Source: Telopea speciosissima (lineage: Eukaryota; Streptophyta; Magnoliopsida; Proteales; Proteaceae). From it: 64,000 nt of DNA. Shown here one piece after another: positions 1-11,763 of this stretch. The DNA is taken from positions 44,485,010-44,549,009 of the forward strand of contig NC_057925.1 in assembly GCF_018873765.1 (NCBI RefSeq). The letters run 5' to 3'. The notes beneath the pieces were generated by a model that saw nothing but the letters and a program-made list of their open reading frames with translations, did not search any database and was not told where the DNA came from. Position numbers and translations under genes: made by a program. Each line of letters starts with the position of its first letter. Position 1 is the stretch's first letter.

Positions 1-690
1 CCTTTCCTCTTTCTTTCGACTGTGATATGCTTTTGGATTGTGAATTTTTCCCATTTAAACTAGTTTCTCTATCTTGCTGTCAACCCCTTGTTTCAATCGA
101 CAATACAGTACCAGATGAAACCTCTAGACTTTTTCTTGGCATCTCGTCACTTAGTATACAAGTGATGACATCGTTGAATACTAAGGTTTCAGTCACAATA
201 TTACTCACTGCCATAACTAAGTTATTCTAACTTTCTGGCAAAGAACATAAGAACAACAAAGCCCTAAGTTTATCATCAAAAGTCGCATACACTGATTTTA
301 ATTGACTAGTGACCATATTAAATTCATTTAAATGATGTGCAATTGAAACATTTTCAGCCATCATCATATTGAAAAAAAATTTCATAAGAAAAACTTTATT
401 AGAAGCATAGGGTTTTTTTCGTATAACTTAGGTAGGTCTGCCATGAAATTAGCTATTGTACTCCCTTTGGAGATAATGAAGGACACCTGCAATGTGAGAG
501 ATAATCTCTCTGTAGCTAACGTCTTTCTATTCAAAATCTTTCATTCATTATCCTTCATCGCATTTGATCTTTTGTCTTCCTGTGGTAAATATAGATCCTT
601 CTGATAAAGGAAGTCCTCCATTTGCAACTTCTACCACTGAAAATTTTTTCCGTTGAAATTCTCAATCATCATTTTTTCAACTTCTACCAT
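1..690 (-). pseudogene. Ty1/copia gag remnant (UBN2-type)
   Basis: Read on the minus strand from an ATG at 690, this encodes a copia gag of the UBN2 type. Segments such as KNFQW, MEDFLYQKDLY, NEFNMVTSQLKSV and LLFFCSLPESW are typical of the capsid-like region of plant copia elements, where gag packages the RNA. The reading is broken by several in-frame stops, for example just after the FQW motif and after KDNE, and the element runs off the left edge of the window. The primer-binding site and LTR that follow at 739-1208 fix the orientation. Family assignment rests on motif recognition; the exact lineage is not resolved. Confidence 0.75.
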
Positions 691-738
691 CTCTCCCACT
701 CAAGAGAAAATCCTTTAATATCCCCTTCCTGAACCTTA

Positions 739-750
739 CTCTGATACCAG
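739..750 (-). other. tRNA-Met primer-binding site of the copia element
   Basis: On the minus strand this reads CTGGTATCAGAG, the standard primer-binding site of plant Ty1/copia elements, complementary to initiator tRNA-Met. It lies directly inside the LTR end TGTTAAGAG at 752, so the LTR at 752-1208 is the 5' LTR of a minus-strand element. Confidence 0.85.
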
Positions 751-751
751 T

Positions 752-1208
752 TGTTAAGAGTTAATAATTTAGCAGATCAACGATTAACAAAAAAAAAAAA
801 AAAAAAAGAGATTACGCACACACAGAACACAAATTAACGTAATTCGCCCAAGATGAGCTACGTCCACAATAGAGTGATAACCAGAGCTTCCACTATTTTG
901 ATGAAAAAATTACAAAACCCTCACACATACATCTCCTTACGAGATCAATCCTATATATAGCGTTTTGACACGTTACAATATAGAGAAACCCTAATCCCCG
1001 AAAGTACAAAGTTACTCCCAATATAAACAGCTCCCAAAAAATTCGATCGGGAGGCTCCACATCCTACATCCCTTGGAAAGGGGGTTGCCTGCTCCTTGCA
1101 ACCCCTACAACCCACTCATCGGCGAGTGGGACCATCTTTATTGGGGAAAAATCAACAGTCTTTCATAGATTAAGCTGAGACCAAGCTTCACCAATAACAT
1201 ATCCAACA
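752..1208 (-). repeat. 5' LTR of a minus-strand Ty1/copia element
   Basis: The 457-bp LTR runs, on the minus strand, from TGTTGGATATG at 1208 to CTCTTAACA at 752, with the usual TG...CA ends. A TATATA stretch near 950 could serve as its TATA box. The partner LTR lies outside the window, so age and target duplication cannot be judged. Confidence 0.8.
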
Positions 1209-2198
1209 ATCACTCAGCTAAGACAAGACATTTTCAATTAGAAACCCATTCTGGTCCTAACCAAAGAATGGAAGTAGTGATGCAGAGAGAATAGAAACAT
1301 GTCCAGTAATCTGCCATTAGGGCATGAATCTCCAAATAATAATAGTTAAGAATGAGACAAATGAGGGGTTTGAGAAGAATTTATCTTCATATTATTACAA
1401 TAATAAGAATAAATTTTCATTAAAAATATAAGAAAAATAAATCATCAAAATGATCTCTCTTCTCCCCTACTTCATTTGTTAACCTTTTAAGAGAACATGC
1501 CATCTTTAAATTGTTAACATTTAGCACTTGGCAATTAAGCATGTATTTCATATGATAGCAGACTCCATGGTCTGTGCATATATCATCGATAAAATTTTTG
1601 TCCAAAATGACTAAATAGTTCATTTAAATCTAAAATTTAATTAAAAAAAAAGTTTTAATTGGTGTAGCCACGGTTCGTACGAGCCTATCATCATAACTTT
1701 GCTTACATAAAAGACAAGTCAGTGATTATAGGCTCCACATATAACAAAGAATAACCCTAAATAAAATTCTGAAATAGTTGAGTTCGACTATTGGATAACT
1801 TTAATGGACCTGGTGTTGTAATGTAGGCCTGACTGTTGAACCATTCATTCATTAACTTTATTCCTGTAGTGCAGATTTACTTAGTCTAATTGTTTAATGT
1901 GTAGAGCATTCTCTCGATTGGCCACCTGACAAACTTTACGACCTTCTCAACCCATTATTTTTTTTAGGGGGGGGTTAAAAGATTCTCCAACATCAAACAT
2001 GTTAACCCAAGTAGCACATTTATTGAATCTTCTGTCTTTTCCTTGCCACTCTTGCCAAAAGATTTCACATTTGGCCAAGTTTGATCCTTTTTTTTTTTTT
2101 TGTTCTAGGCCCCACATTGGGGCTAGACAAGGACCCATTAGGGGCTAGACATGGACCCACAAGGGGCCTCACTTATTACTACAATGCTATACTCTATG
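1209..2198. other. AT-rich sequence, no gene seen
   Basis: About 1 kb of AT-rich DNA with many stops in all frames. A T-run near 2088-2101 is followed by short repeats of GGGGCTAGACA(A/T)GGACCCA (2118-2165). No domain, splice pattern or transposon end is recognised. Confidence 0.5.
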
Positions 2199-3762
2199 TG
2201 AGGACAATGACCCTATGGAGGAGGATCGCCACGTGTCCTCGACCTCATGCCTCCTTGGGGGAAAGAGAGAGGTGAAATGTGTGTTGGAGTCGCCACCTAG
2301 AAGAGGGTCTAGGGCCCAAGATTATAAATATAATGACTCTTATGCAACATCCTTTTGGGGACAAATGGTTCGTTGGTCTAGGTACAGTTCAAATTATGGT
2401 CTGGGGATGGTATTAGGCACCCTAGTCCACCCGGACTCGTTGGTCTTCTATTGCTAGGCATTGTGGAATGAATAACATGCTTTGGTAGAATGTAAATGCA
2501 AGTAAAAGTGCAGAAAAGTAAAGTACAAGGAGAGTGAAGGGAACACATACCTGGAGGTTCGACTGCAAGACAAGGGTTAGTACACTAGAATGTAAAACAA
2601 AGGACTCGAAGACCTAAATAACCTAAACATGATAGACTCTAGGCTAAGCATAATGATGTGATGAATGCATATAAACGAAGATGATAATTTAATATGTATG
2701 TATGGAGGAATCTGGGAATAATACAGGAAAAATATGCCAATGGTGAGTGTGCATGAGGGAGTCTTAAACTATGGGGGATTGGGATCATGGAGGTGCATGC
2801 TTGAAAAATGAAATACAACACAAGATAGAGCATGAAGAAAAAGAGAAGAAATAACAGGGTGAGATCACCGTCTAAGGAGACAGGATCACACTCCTCTTGG
2901 AGATGCAAAACATAATAAGAATAAGAAAACAACGTAGATTGAATAATATCATAGGCCGAAGGGCCTACCTAATGAAAGAAGACTGAAATAAGAGCGTGGA
3001 GGTTTTCCTTGTGTAACTCAGGAGATTTGTACCTTGAGCAAATATCGCCGCTTGTTGTGGCTTCTCTTGTCTCTTATACTCGAATGCTTTGTCAGCCAAG
3101 CACCGAAATTACCGGATTGATGTTTCTAGGCTTTGGGGTGGGGAGTTTTAATGGAGGATTGTGGTGTTTAAGTGATGGAAAAGCAATGGACTAATGCTAA
3201 GTCAAGGCCAAAGGCTAGAAAACTTAAAAACACTTGAGAGGGGGAGCAAGCAAGGTACACTGGCCAACTCCAGCTTATGCAAGGGTTGTGTGTGTGTAAC
3301 CCTCCTCAATGTGAGAGTGGTTGTATTTATAGATCTAGAAAGGTGTGTGCACTCCCAAATTCGTGTACGTATGGCTGGGTTAATCCGGATCGTCCAACGG
3401 AGGTGTCTTTGCATCGACGGTGAGTGTAAAGCCAAGGTAAGGACTAATGGGGTATAGGCAACTATTTTATTACCTTTGGGGGTGTTTCTTGGGGCCTAAG
3501 GGAGCCAAGATTGAGATCTAAAGTGCCAAAATTAGGCTAGGATGCGAAAGTAATCCCAATCGAATCTAAACATGGCAAGTTTGGGCTTCTCGGATTAGTA
3601 GTTATTCAACACTGAAAGTGCCCAATTCGACATCAAAGTGGGGTACACTCGACGTCGAGTGGCTGTCGATGAACGGGACTCAACATCGAAGGTTGATTTG
3701 TGAGTGTCGAGTGCCATTGTCTAAATGTCGAGGTGAGATAGACAGTAAAGGGCCATCCAACG
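2199..3762 (-). repeat. Gypsy-like LTR, copy A (truncated)
   Basis: This stretch aligns by eye with 45882-47774 and, inverted, with 53641-55690. Shared landmarks are a GTGAGGACA start, the block around GGAGTCGCCACCTAGA(A/G)GAGG, a block ending in GGTATTAGGCACC, and a TATAAATAC box (minus strand) near 3320-3330 followed by CTCACATTGAGGAGGGT. Copy B shows the LTR starting with AGACACCTCATTTTGTC on the minus strand. Copy A loses similarity near 3762, so its 5' end is missing. It is a solo or truncated LTR; no coding region belongs to it here. Confidence 0.65.
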
Positions 3763-5689
3763 GTTCATGTATAAAGGGCCCATATGATAGGAAAGAGAAA
3801 GTTTGAGAGGGGTATGTGATCATGGTTTAAGGTATCAGTATTGTATCGACCGTATTGGGTGAGATGTAATGGTTCTGCTAGTTGCTGATTCTGAAATCGT
3901 ATTGGTGAAATGGTATAGATAAGGGGTAAAAGCCTTAGAAGAGGATACATGAAACCCTCCAAATCAAGGAAAAAAAATGACCAGACTAGTTACTTTACAA
4001 TGATGTAAAAATTAAAACTCTCTCTTGGCAAAAAACAATGTTAAAAAAAAAAAAAAGGGAACAGGCTAGGTACACCGCCCATGCGCCCGCTGTGTGTGTC
4101 TCTCTCTCTCTTCCCCCTTCAAAATGACCCCATGCCCCTCTTATATGATGCCCCGTCTCGCACCCATTGGTGCTAATGGAGTGCAGGCCCAACGATTGGG
4201 TTTCAAAGGAGGTTTAAGTCTGGCCCTTATTTTGGGGCTATTGATCTAGTTGAAATCTGAGCAGATTTTTATCTTAATGATTCAGATTCTGTGAGGCCCA
4301 TGGCCAGCTAGCGGGAGGTATGGAGGAGATAAATCGTGGAGTATTGTGGGGACCATGGACAGCTAGCGGGTGGAGGATTATATAACCTTTCAAGCCCTTA
4401 ATTTTAGGAAGCTTTTTTATATCTTGCGTGGGATTTTATTAGCTAAAGTTTAGTTTCTATTTTTCGATTTTATGAATTAGTAGTTTTCTTTTTTTGAGGA
4501 TTCAATGGTTTCTTACTTAGATTAGGATTGGGTTGCTTTGTAATTGGGTTATTATAAATAAGAGTATGAGACAAAGCAGAAGAGGATAGAGATTGAAGAA
4601 TTATGGTTGAAGCTATGAGACGTAGTGATGGTCTGGTGAGAGGATGAGAGGCTAAGAGAGCCGACCCTATCCCCCCTTCCATATCTCCTTCTCCTTCTTC
4701 TTATCCTTTATGTTCTTTCATATGTAAACAGAAAAAAGCAATTAAAAGTTTCAATTATTCAATTTGTTCTTCCTTATTTGTTGATCCTGGCTACAATCGA
4801 TCTCTCATGGGTTTTTCCCTTGTTCGAGTTCCAATTTGCATTAGATGTTGCCCGCTAGCTTACCACACGCCTCCCCACAAAAAAAAAGGAAGGGTAATGG
4901 ATTATTTGAAGAAATTAAAACTTTTCTTCACACCATTTTATAGTTTTTATGACGAACCCCCCACCCCTCCTTGGATTTTTCTCCTCTCCATTTCTTGATC
5001 TGTAAGTTCTTGTAAGTTCCATCCTACCTGTGTGACAAGTGGACAAGTTGCATCCAATGGTCATTTTTTAATCCTCTCAAAAACCCACCCAACCCTAACT
5101 CAATCGGGTTTCCTCTCTCACACCTTTTCTCCCACCTCCCTATCTCATTGACCAGCGTTGTTCCTCTCCTCTCTCTCTCTCTCTCTCTCACTGCCGGAGT
5201 GTTCCAACGATGACGACGGTTTGCATCAAACTAGAGCTTCTCCCCCATGAGCTGCGAAGAGCCTCTCTCAATTGTTGGTATGAAATAGCAAGGGTTCTAG
5301 GGTATTTTAATTATTTTATCTTAGTGGGAATTCAAATGGGCAACCCCCTACGTACAAACATCCCAATAGACTCTCTATGTTTGATATTGATTTCCTATAA
5401 GCTGATCTAGTCCTTTACTAGCTTGAAAAAATAAGAACGCTGTTAGTTCAGAAACCCAGATGAAACCAGAATCGCAGGTCAAGGATAAAACCCAGATTCA
5501 AAAGATATTTAAAAATTCAATGGAGACAAATCAAATTTGGAAGATATTCTGGTCGAAAGGTCTTTTCAGTAAGGTGAATAATCCAAAAACATCCTACTCG
5601 AAGTTAGATTCTTGAAACCCAGACAGGATTGAGAAATCGATTGCAAGATGTAAGGGATTCAAAAGAGTAAACCAATTGATAAACCAAAA
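3763..5689. other. Non-coding repeat-derived DNA, no gene seen
   Basis: No convincing coding region. Around 3830-3900 there is one end of a TIR-like repeat (GGTTTAAGGTATCAGTATTG). Between about 4280 and 4800 an LTR-like stretch has a TTATAAATA box (4550-4560) and a short repeat of CCATGG(C/A)CAGCTAGCGGG (4300 and 4349). A (CT)n microsatellite lies at 5167-5190. Open frames here are short and match nothing. Confidence 0.4.
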
Positions 5690-6228
5690 ATATACGGGCC
5701 AATCCCGAGGTGCCATGTGTCCTGACCCGAAGAGGAGGCCAGCTCAAGCCCGGCCGCGACAGAACTAGTTCAATAACCTAAGAGGCCATCCCAAAGGCCA
5801 AGTCTACCATGCAAGCCACGGGGTCCAACCATGATGTCATCGGCAAGATCAACATTATCCTATCACTAAAAGATCATAACTGGAGGTATACCAAAGGGAG
5901 GACTATACCAAAGAGGTATAATCCTAACCAAACTCAACACGAGAAGAGGACGCTTAGGGAACCTCTTCCATACTAGGACTCTTCATCTCATAAGGAGCTA
6001 TTCCAAGTACAAATCTACTATGTGATGATCTACCCTGCATAGCACATTCATCACCGATGAGGACTCTCCACACTGCCATACTCAACTATAAATACTCAGG
6101 TATTCCAACCCATTATTCATCTTGAATTCCAGTAATTCATCTGTTGTTGAGAGAGATCTAACTTTTGCATCAGAGAGTCCTAGGCTGGAACCACACCATT
6201 TCTGCTAGCTCGCTTCCTCAAGTACTCA
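5690..6228 (+). repeat. LTR and leader of a Ty3/Gypsy-like element
   Basis: A CTATAAATA box at 6086-6094 is followed by a short transcribed stretch ending in a block like CTTTTGCATCAGAGAGTCC and CTAGGCTGGAACCACACC, a sequence style common at the LTR and leader of plant Ty3/Gypsy elements. The gag start codon follows at 6229. The LTR's 5' border is not clear, and the right LTR was not found because LINE-A replaces the downstream part. Confidence 0.5.
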
Positions 6229-6980
6229 ATGACACCGCGTAAGAAGGCCGCTCCCTCCACCAATGCTCTGAGGGAGAGGAATGAGACACCACCATCGGAG
6301 AGCTCTCATTGGAGAGCCAATAATCATGAACTTCAAGAGACATAGAACCCGGAGATCAAGCATGTCGACATTGGAGAAGTAAATCTCAATAACGTAGTAG
6401 CCGTGGAGGTGTACCTAACCCAAAAGTGCCAACAACTGTGGGTCAGATTAATGACTTACAGAGACAGATTCTCCAGGACCAAAACCTTTTTCGGGATTAT
6501 TTGAGGCAGTAGGTGACTTCCCACAGGAGGATGGTGCCACTGCCGAGGATAGAACCAATCTCTTGATAGGAGCAAAACCCTAGGAGGTCACTCCCTGGAG
6601 GTGAAAGATCAGAGAGACTCGCGACATGCACAAGTTTGACCCATCAACAAGGAAATCCTTCACATCATCCTGTGAGAATCGTAGATCTGCCGATCCGATC
6701 GGAATGTGGGGCATCATCGACGCATAGATCGATGGAACCTAATCAGGACGGTTTGATTAGAAGATCGGTATTTCAAGGGTGACTAGGAGGAGTCGCACAC
6801 CAAGGCCGAGTCGTACATATCATAAAGAAAGTCCCTCATGTTCACGTCAAGGCTCATCACGTCATGACCACTCTCCATCATGTCAAAACTCATCGTGGGA
6901 GGAAACATCAAGGAGGGGTCAAGAGCGGGTTCATAGTGAACGCGCAACCAGGCATGACGGACAATCACATGATGAGGAGC
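6229..6980 (+). pseudogene. Ty3/Gypsy-like gag fragment
   Basis: The reading starts MTPRKKAAPSTNALRERNET, a basic N-terminus typical of this gag group. In shifted frames it continues with a glutamine-rich coiled segment (INDLQRQILQDQNLFRDYLR, near 6450-6510) and then an Arg/Ser/His-rich stretch (6779-6970). Several stops and frame changes make it non-functional. Similarity ends at about 6980, where a LINE reverse transcriptase begins abruptly. Assignment is by style and position, not by a conserved enzyme motif. Confidence 0.5.
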
Positions 6981-6984
6981 TAGA

Positions 6985-9175
6985 TAAAAGACTCCGACTC
7001 CTTAAGGTGGGACTTCATCTGTGATGTCATGACCTAGATGTCCTTTCCTCCAGTCTTTGTCCGCTGGATCCATTCTTGGATCTTTTCCCCCTCATTCTTG
7101 ATCATTGTTAATGGCTCCCCTGCCAAGTTTTTCCCTTCGAAAGTAGGAATCCGCCAAGGCTGCCTCCTCTCTCCTTTCCTCTTCTCCCTTGCTCTAGAGG
7201 TCCTCTCTAGAAGCATCCAGGCTAAAACTTACCAACACCTCATCTCCCCCATCCCCAAATGCAAAAGTCTCAATCTCACCCACCTTGCCTTTGCAGATGA
7301 TCTCCAAGGCCTCTCCCTCCACTATCTCTTCCATTATGTCTTCCCTCTAACTCTTTGAATCTCTCTCGGGTTTGCGCATTAACCTCTTAAAATCCAAGTC
7401 TTCTTTCCTCGGTCTCTTATCATGTCAAAGCCACCCTCCTCAGTTTGACTGGGTTTTCCCTTGGGTTCCTTCCCGTGAAATACCTTGGCCTTCCCCTTAT
7501 TCTTGCCAGGCCGACTGGTCATCACTGCACCCTTATGTTAGATCTCATCTACAAGAGGCTCCAGCTTTAGAAGGGCAAATTCCTTTCCTAACCGGGTAGG
7601 ATCATTTTGATCAAATTCGTTCTCCAATCCTCCTTCATCTACTGGTGTGGGTTTCCATAATCCACAATCCACAATCAAAGCTATGGAATCTCTCTTCTGT
7701 GCTTTCCTTTGGAAAGGCCAAAAGTCCTCCAAATTCCTCCACCCAATTAGCTGGGCAGCAATTTGTCGACGCAAATTTGAAGGAGGCCTAAGCATCCGTT
7801 GTATTTGTGATTACAATATTGCTGGCCATCTCAAGCTGATCTGGAAAATCTTGTCCAAGCAGGACTCGATTTGGGTTAATTGGGTATACATTCACCTCCT
7901 CAAAAATGATTCCATCTGGACTGTCCCCCATCCTGCGTACTCCTTTTAGGTTTGGCAAAAAATCCTTCTCTTTCATCCCCTTACCCTTAGTGCCACCTCC
8001 TCAGTGATTCATTGATGGTACCTCCATCTCCTTTTAGCTTGATCCTTGGCATCTTGCAGGAGTCCTTTACAACATCTTAGGTGATCGAGGGGTCTACTCT
8101 ACTGAGTATGGATCCTCTACTTCCACCTGCCCGTACTTCTATGTGCGCCCTACACACAATGGGGCATGTAAAGACCGCCTTACCCCTACCTGACCGCCTT
8201 ACCCGAATGGGGGTAAGGCGGTCTTTGCGCGCCCCATTGTGTATAGGGTGCACATGGAAGTAGGGGCAGGCAGAAGTAGAGGATGTGGATATCTACTCTA
8301 TTGGCATCCCCAAATCTACCCCTCTCATTAATTATCTCCCATAGCTCTTGGTCCCCCCTGGTCTCACCCAGGTCTGAGCCTTTCTCCCCCCCTCCGCCTC
8401 CCTATCCCACTCATTTGGACAGAGTAACCTGGCTCCCCTCCCACAATTGGTATGTTTAGCTCCCGCTACGCTTGGGATTTTGTTAGACCCTATGGCTCAT
8501 CTGTCACCTGATGCAACCTTGTTTGGTTCAAACGGCATATCCCTAGACACTCCTTCAATGTCTGGAGAGCCAAACCTTTGTCTCCCCACCCAATCTTTCC
8601 TCATTCACCGCCACATCCCTGTATCCCCCTCCTATATCCTTTGTTGGAATGGTATTGAGGATGTTGATCACCTTTTCTTTCCGTGCCCCCTAGCCTCCTT
8701 TATTTAGAAAAGAGCTCTTCAGTCCATTTGGCCCCGGTCCAAATGACACCTGCACTTCGCTAGGGAGTGGCTTTCGCTCGATATGTCCTTTTCTGGTAGC
8801 TCTATTTGTGACACTGTTGGCAAGCTTGTCTTCGGGGCTGCTATCTTTCACATCTGATTGGAGCGAAATTTTGTAGATGGACTTTCGACTCTCGGTCCAT
8901 TGACATGATATTGAAAGCCATCTTTTTTTATGTCAGCTCTAGACTTCATATGCTTCCCCATAAATCTCTTTTAGACTCCCCAAAGAACAGGCACATTGTT
9001 GTTACCTGGGGTTTAGATTCTTCTCTCTTTCGTTCTCCTAGCCAAGCCCCCTAGGCCTGTGGCTTGTTTTTTGTATAGTTCCCCCCTCCTATTCCCCTAT
9101 GTATTCCCCCCATTTTCTCCTCCCCTGCCTTTGGTGTTTTGGTAATGAATTTTTTATTCACAAAAAAAAAAATCT
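6985..9175 (+). mobile_element. LINE-A: 5'-truncated L1-type LINE
   Basis: The copy starts inside reverse transcriptase at SDSLRWDFICDVM, matching LINE-C at 23530-23570. Recognisable parts, in several frames, are VNGSPAKFF, GIRQGCLLSPFLFSLALEVL (7150-7210), the active-site block LTHLAFADDL (7275-7300; the metal-binding FADD is intact), the linker WKGK...FLHPISWAAI (7700-7760) and the zf-RVT region CWNGIEDVDHLFFPCPL (8640-8690). It ends with GGTAATGAATTTTTTATTCAC and a poly(A) tail at 9161-9171, the same tail as LINE-B and LINE-C. Many stops and frameshifts make it dead. A foldback MITE interrupts it at 8105-8291. No clear target duplication was found. Confidence 0.85.
8105..8291. mobile_element. 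Foldback MITE inside LINE-A
   Basis: About 187 bp form a near-complete inverted repeat. The left arm GGATCCTCTACTTCCACCTG pairs with the right-arm end, and the inner parts pair through ACAATGGGGC / GCCCCATTGT and GACCGCCTTACCC / GGGTAAGGCGGTC, leaving a short loop near 8188-8208. It is flanked by near-identical 12-bp repeats, TCTACTCTACTG (8093-8104) and TCTACTCTATTG (8292-8303), which look like a target duplication. It has no coding capacity. LINE-A coding similarity resumes on its far side, so it inserted after LINE-A. The superfamily is not assigned. Confidence 0.75.
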
Positions 9176-9526
9176 CATGTAAAAATAAAATCATTTGACC
9201 AGTCAAGCTTCTTAAAGAACAAAAATATTTCTTAAAACCGAAAGCAGTTTAATTATTTATAGATAAGATCATATTTTCTAAGAACAGTATAAACCAAATG
9301 TGAGACTAGGTATACTAGGACAATGACCAATTCCAAGAATAGTATAAACCAAATGTATGTTTTGATTGTTTTAAACTTCCAATAACTTGCTTATTAAGTT
9401 CTGTTGTCTTCTAGTTCTATGTTGATTTTTTATGATTTGATGTAGCTTAATATTGATTTTTGATGACTTGATGTTGCTTAAATGAGATTTTTTTATGACT
9501 TGATGTGGCTTAATGTTGATTTTGTT
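9176..9526. repeat. AT-rich repeat, copy 1 (matches 12297-12705)
   Basis: This block and 12297-12705 share a long stretch in the same order: ATAAAAATAAAATCATTTGA, a block around TTTTCTAAGAACAG, CATAAACCAAATGTGAGACT and ATGTATGTTTTGATTGTTT, followed in both by the 31-bp minisatellite. It appears to be the remaining part of a second copy of the TIR element at 11764-12978, cut on the left by LINE-A. Confidence 0.7.
9420..9526. repeat. 31-bp minisatellite (also 11684-11760 and 12543-12705)
   Basis: Head-to-tail units of about 31 bp read approximately TTGATTTTTGATGACTTGAT followed by GTGGCTTAATG. There are three to four units here, about three at 11684-11760 and five to six at 12543-12705. Units vary by short deletions and base changes. 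The first two arrays are one array split by LINE-B. Confidence 0.75.
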
Positions 9527-11683
9527 TACTTTTTTTTTTTGGTGAATAAATATATTACCAAACCCCAGGAGTGGGTAGGGGGAGAAAGAGGGGGGGATAT
9601 ACAAGGAGAAGGGGAGGGGAAAGAGAGGAGGGGGAGGGGGAAGAAATAAAATCAAGCCATCCTAGAAAGGGGAGGCCGCAAAAGAGAGATGTCTAAACTC
9701 TAGGTAACAACAATGTGCCTGCTCCTTGGAGTGTCAGTAAAGGATCTATGGGGGAAAGTGCTAAGCTTAGAGGAGACATCGAAAGAGATGTCTTTCCAAA
9801 TCAAGTCAATAGATCTTGATTTGGAAGTTCATCTCCTAAGATTCCTCTCCATCCAAATATGATGAACGGCAGAGCCAAAGACAAGCTTTCCAACCATATC
9901 ACAAAGAGTGCTGCCTTTGAAGGTCTTGATCATCCAGAGCCATTCTCTATCAAAGGGTAAGTGTCTCCTGCTGCGTGGCCAAATGGACAAGAGGGCTTTT
10001 TTCCAGATTGTAGATGTAAAGGTACATGCAAAGAATAAGTGGGTAGTGTCCTCAAAACCATTCCAACAGAAAATGCAGGAGGGGGAGACAAGGATATTAC
10101 TATGAAGGAGGAAGGCTTAGGTTGGGAGGCATAAGTTAAGAGATCTCCAGGTGGTAAGGCTATGGCGAGGGTTGAGGCCTCTTTGAACCAGATTAGGTTG
10201 TGCCAAGGGATAGGGGGGCTAGGGTTACGAACAAAATTTGAGGCTGAACTAAAGCTGAATCGGCTAGAGGGGGAGGAGAGCCAAACAACCTTATCCGCAA
10301 AAGCTGGGGCGGAGGGGAGGAGAGGAAGGGGGGGGGGAGAGGACCAGATCTGAGAGAGGATAGGGATGGGGGAGGGGAGGGGGGAAACCAAGAGCTAAGA
10401 GAGATGATGGAGGATAGGGGACAGATTTGGGGATGCCAGAAGAGTAGATTGCTCAAGGTCCAAAGACATTGTAGAAAATTCCAAGGGGGTACTAAGGGTC
10501 GAGCCAGAGAGAGGTCAAACTTCCATTAACAATGGTCGTGGAGGTGGCTCTAAGGGCAAGAGGGCGATGGTGAAGAATCTTTCGCTAGACCCAGGAGGAG
10601 TCGAAGTGGATGGGAATAGTCCAGATGGAATCATTTTTGAGGAGATGAGAATAAACCCAGTTGACCTAGATGGAGTCATGCCTAGAGGAGATTTTCCAGA
10701 TGAGCTTGAGGATTCTAACAGTATTGGAATCCCGGATGCGACGAATGCCTAAGCCCCCTTCAGCCTTAGGAAGGCAGATGGATTTCCAATTGATAGGATG
10801 CAGAAATTTGGAGGCTTCTTTTCCTTTCCAGAGGAAGGCACAGAATAGGTTTTTCATGGCTTTGATAGTGGCTTTGGGGATACCAAAGATGCCAAACCAG
10901 TACATGTAAGATGATTGGAGGACCGATCTGATGCATTCGAGCTTACCCACATAGGAGAGGAGTTTGCCCTTCCAAAATTGGAGACACTTACGGATATTGT
11001 CAAGCATGGGGGGTACAGTGGTGGCTGGAGAGCCTAGCAGGGATGAGCGGAAGGCCCAAGTACTTGACAGGGAGGGTTCCAATAGTGAAGCCAGTAAGGC
11101 GCAGGAGGGCTTCTTTGTCAGAGTCAGGGATACCGGCCAAGAAAATTTTGGATTTGAGGAGGTTGATCCAGAGGCCGGAGAGGTCCTCAAAAAGGGGGGA
11201 AGACATGATGGCGGAGATAGAGGAGGGGGAAGCCTTTGAGAAGATCATGAGATCATCGACAAAGTCCAGGTGGGTGAGGTTGAGTTGCTTGCACTTGGGG
11301 ATGGGGGAGATAAGGTGGAGATCCGTTTTGGATTGGAGACTCCTAGAAAGGACTTCCAAAGCTAGGGCAAAGAGAAAGGGGGAAAGGGGGAAGCTTGGCG
11401 GATACCAACTTTACAGTGGAAGAATCCAACAGGGAGCCATTAACCAGAATAGAGTAGGAGGGAGAGGAAATGCAGGCGAAGATTCAGTGGACGAAAGTAG
11501 GGGGAAACCGCATTTGGGAGAGCACATCACAGATGAAGTCCCGGCGAAGGGAATCAAGAGCTTTGTGGAGATCGATCTGCATGAGGGCCGCGAGTGAGTG
11601 AGATTTTCAATTGAAACCTTGCACAATCTCCGAGCAGAGAATAATATTATCCGCAATGCTTCTCCCAAAGATGAAGGCCGATT
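9527..11683 (-). mobile_element. LINE-B: 5'-truncated L1-type LINE
   Basis: On the minus strand the element runs from a truncated 5' end near 11683 to a poly(A) tail seen as T-run 9531-9540, preceded by the family tail ATTTATTCACC. Reverse transcriptase pieces are RSISTKLLIPFAG (about 11530-11580), KVGIRQ (11400), LALEVLSR, LTHLDFVDDLMIFSKA (11230-11290; the usual FADD is FVDD here), LPVKYLGLPLIPARL (11040-11080) and the linker FLWKGK...FLHPINWKSI (10780-10850). A zf-RVT-like region and the 3' UTR follow. Frame changes and stops are frequent. It inserted into the minisatellite; TTGATTTTG on both sides may be a short target duplication. Confidence 0.85.
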
Positions 11684-11763
11684 GATTTTGATGACTTGAT
11701 GTGGGTTAATGTTGATTTTGATGATTTGATGTAGCTTAATGTTGATTTTGATGACATAAGGTC

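Noticed and set aside
3620..3750. Repeated TCGA-containing motifs that could suggest a short-repeat array
   Set aside because: They are irregularly spaced parts of LTR copies A, B and C and not a CRISPR-like array, which would not be expected in a plant nuclear genome.
5210..5410. Open frame starting MTTVCIKLELLPHELRRASL after a (CT)n tract
   Set aside because: The CT tract and ATG resemble a 5' UTR and start, but there is no recognisable domain and no downstream exon.
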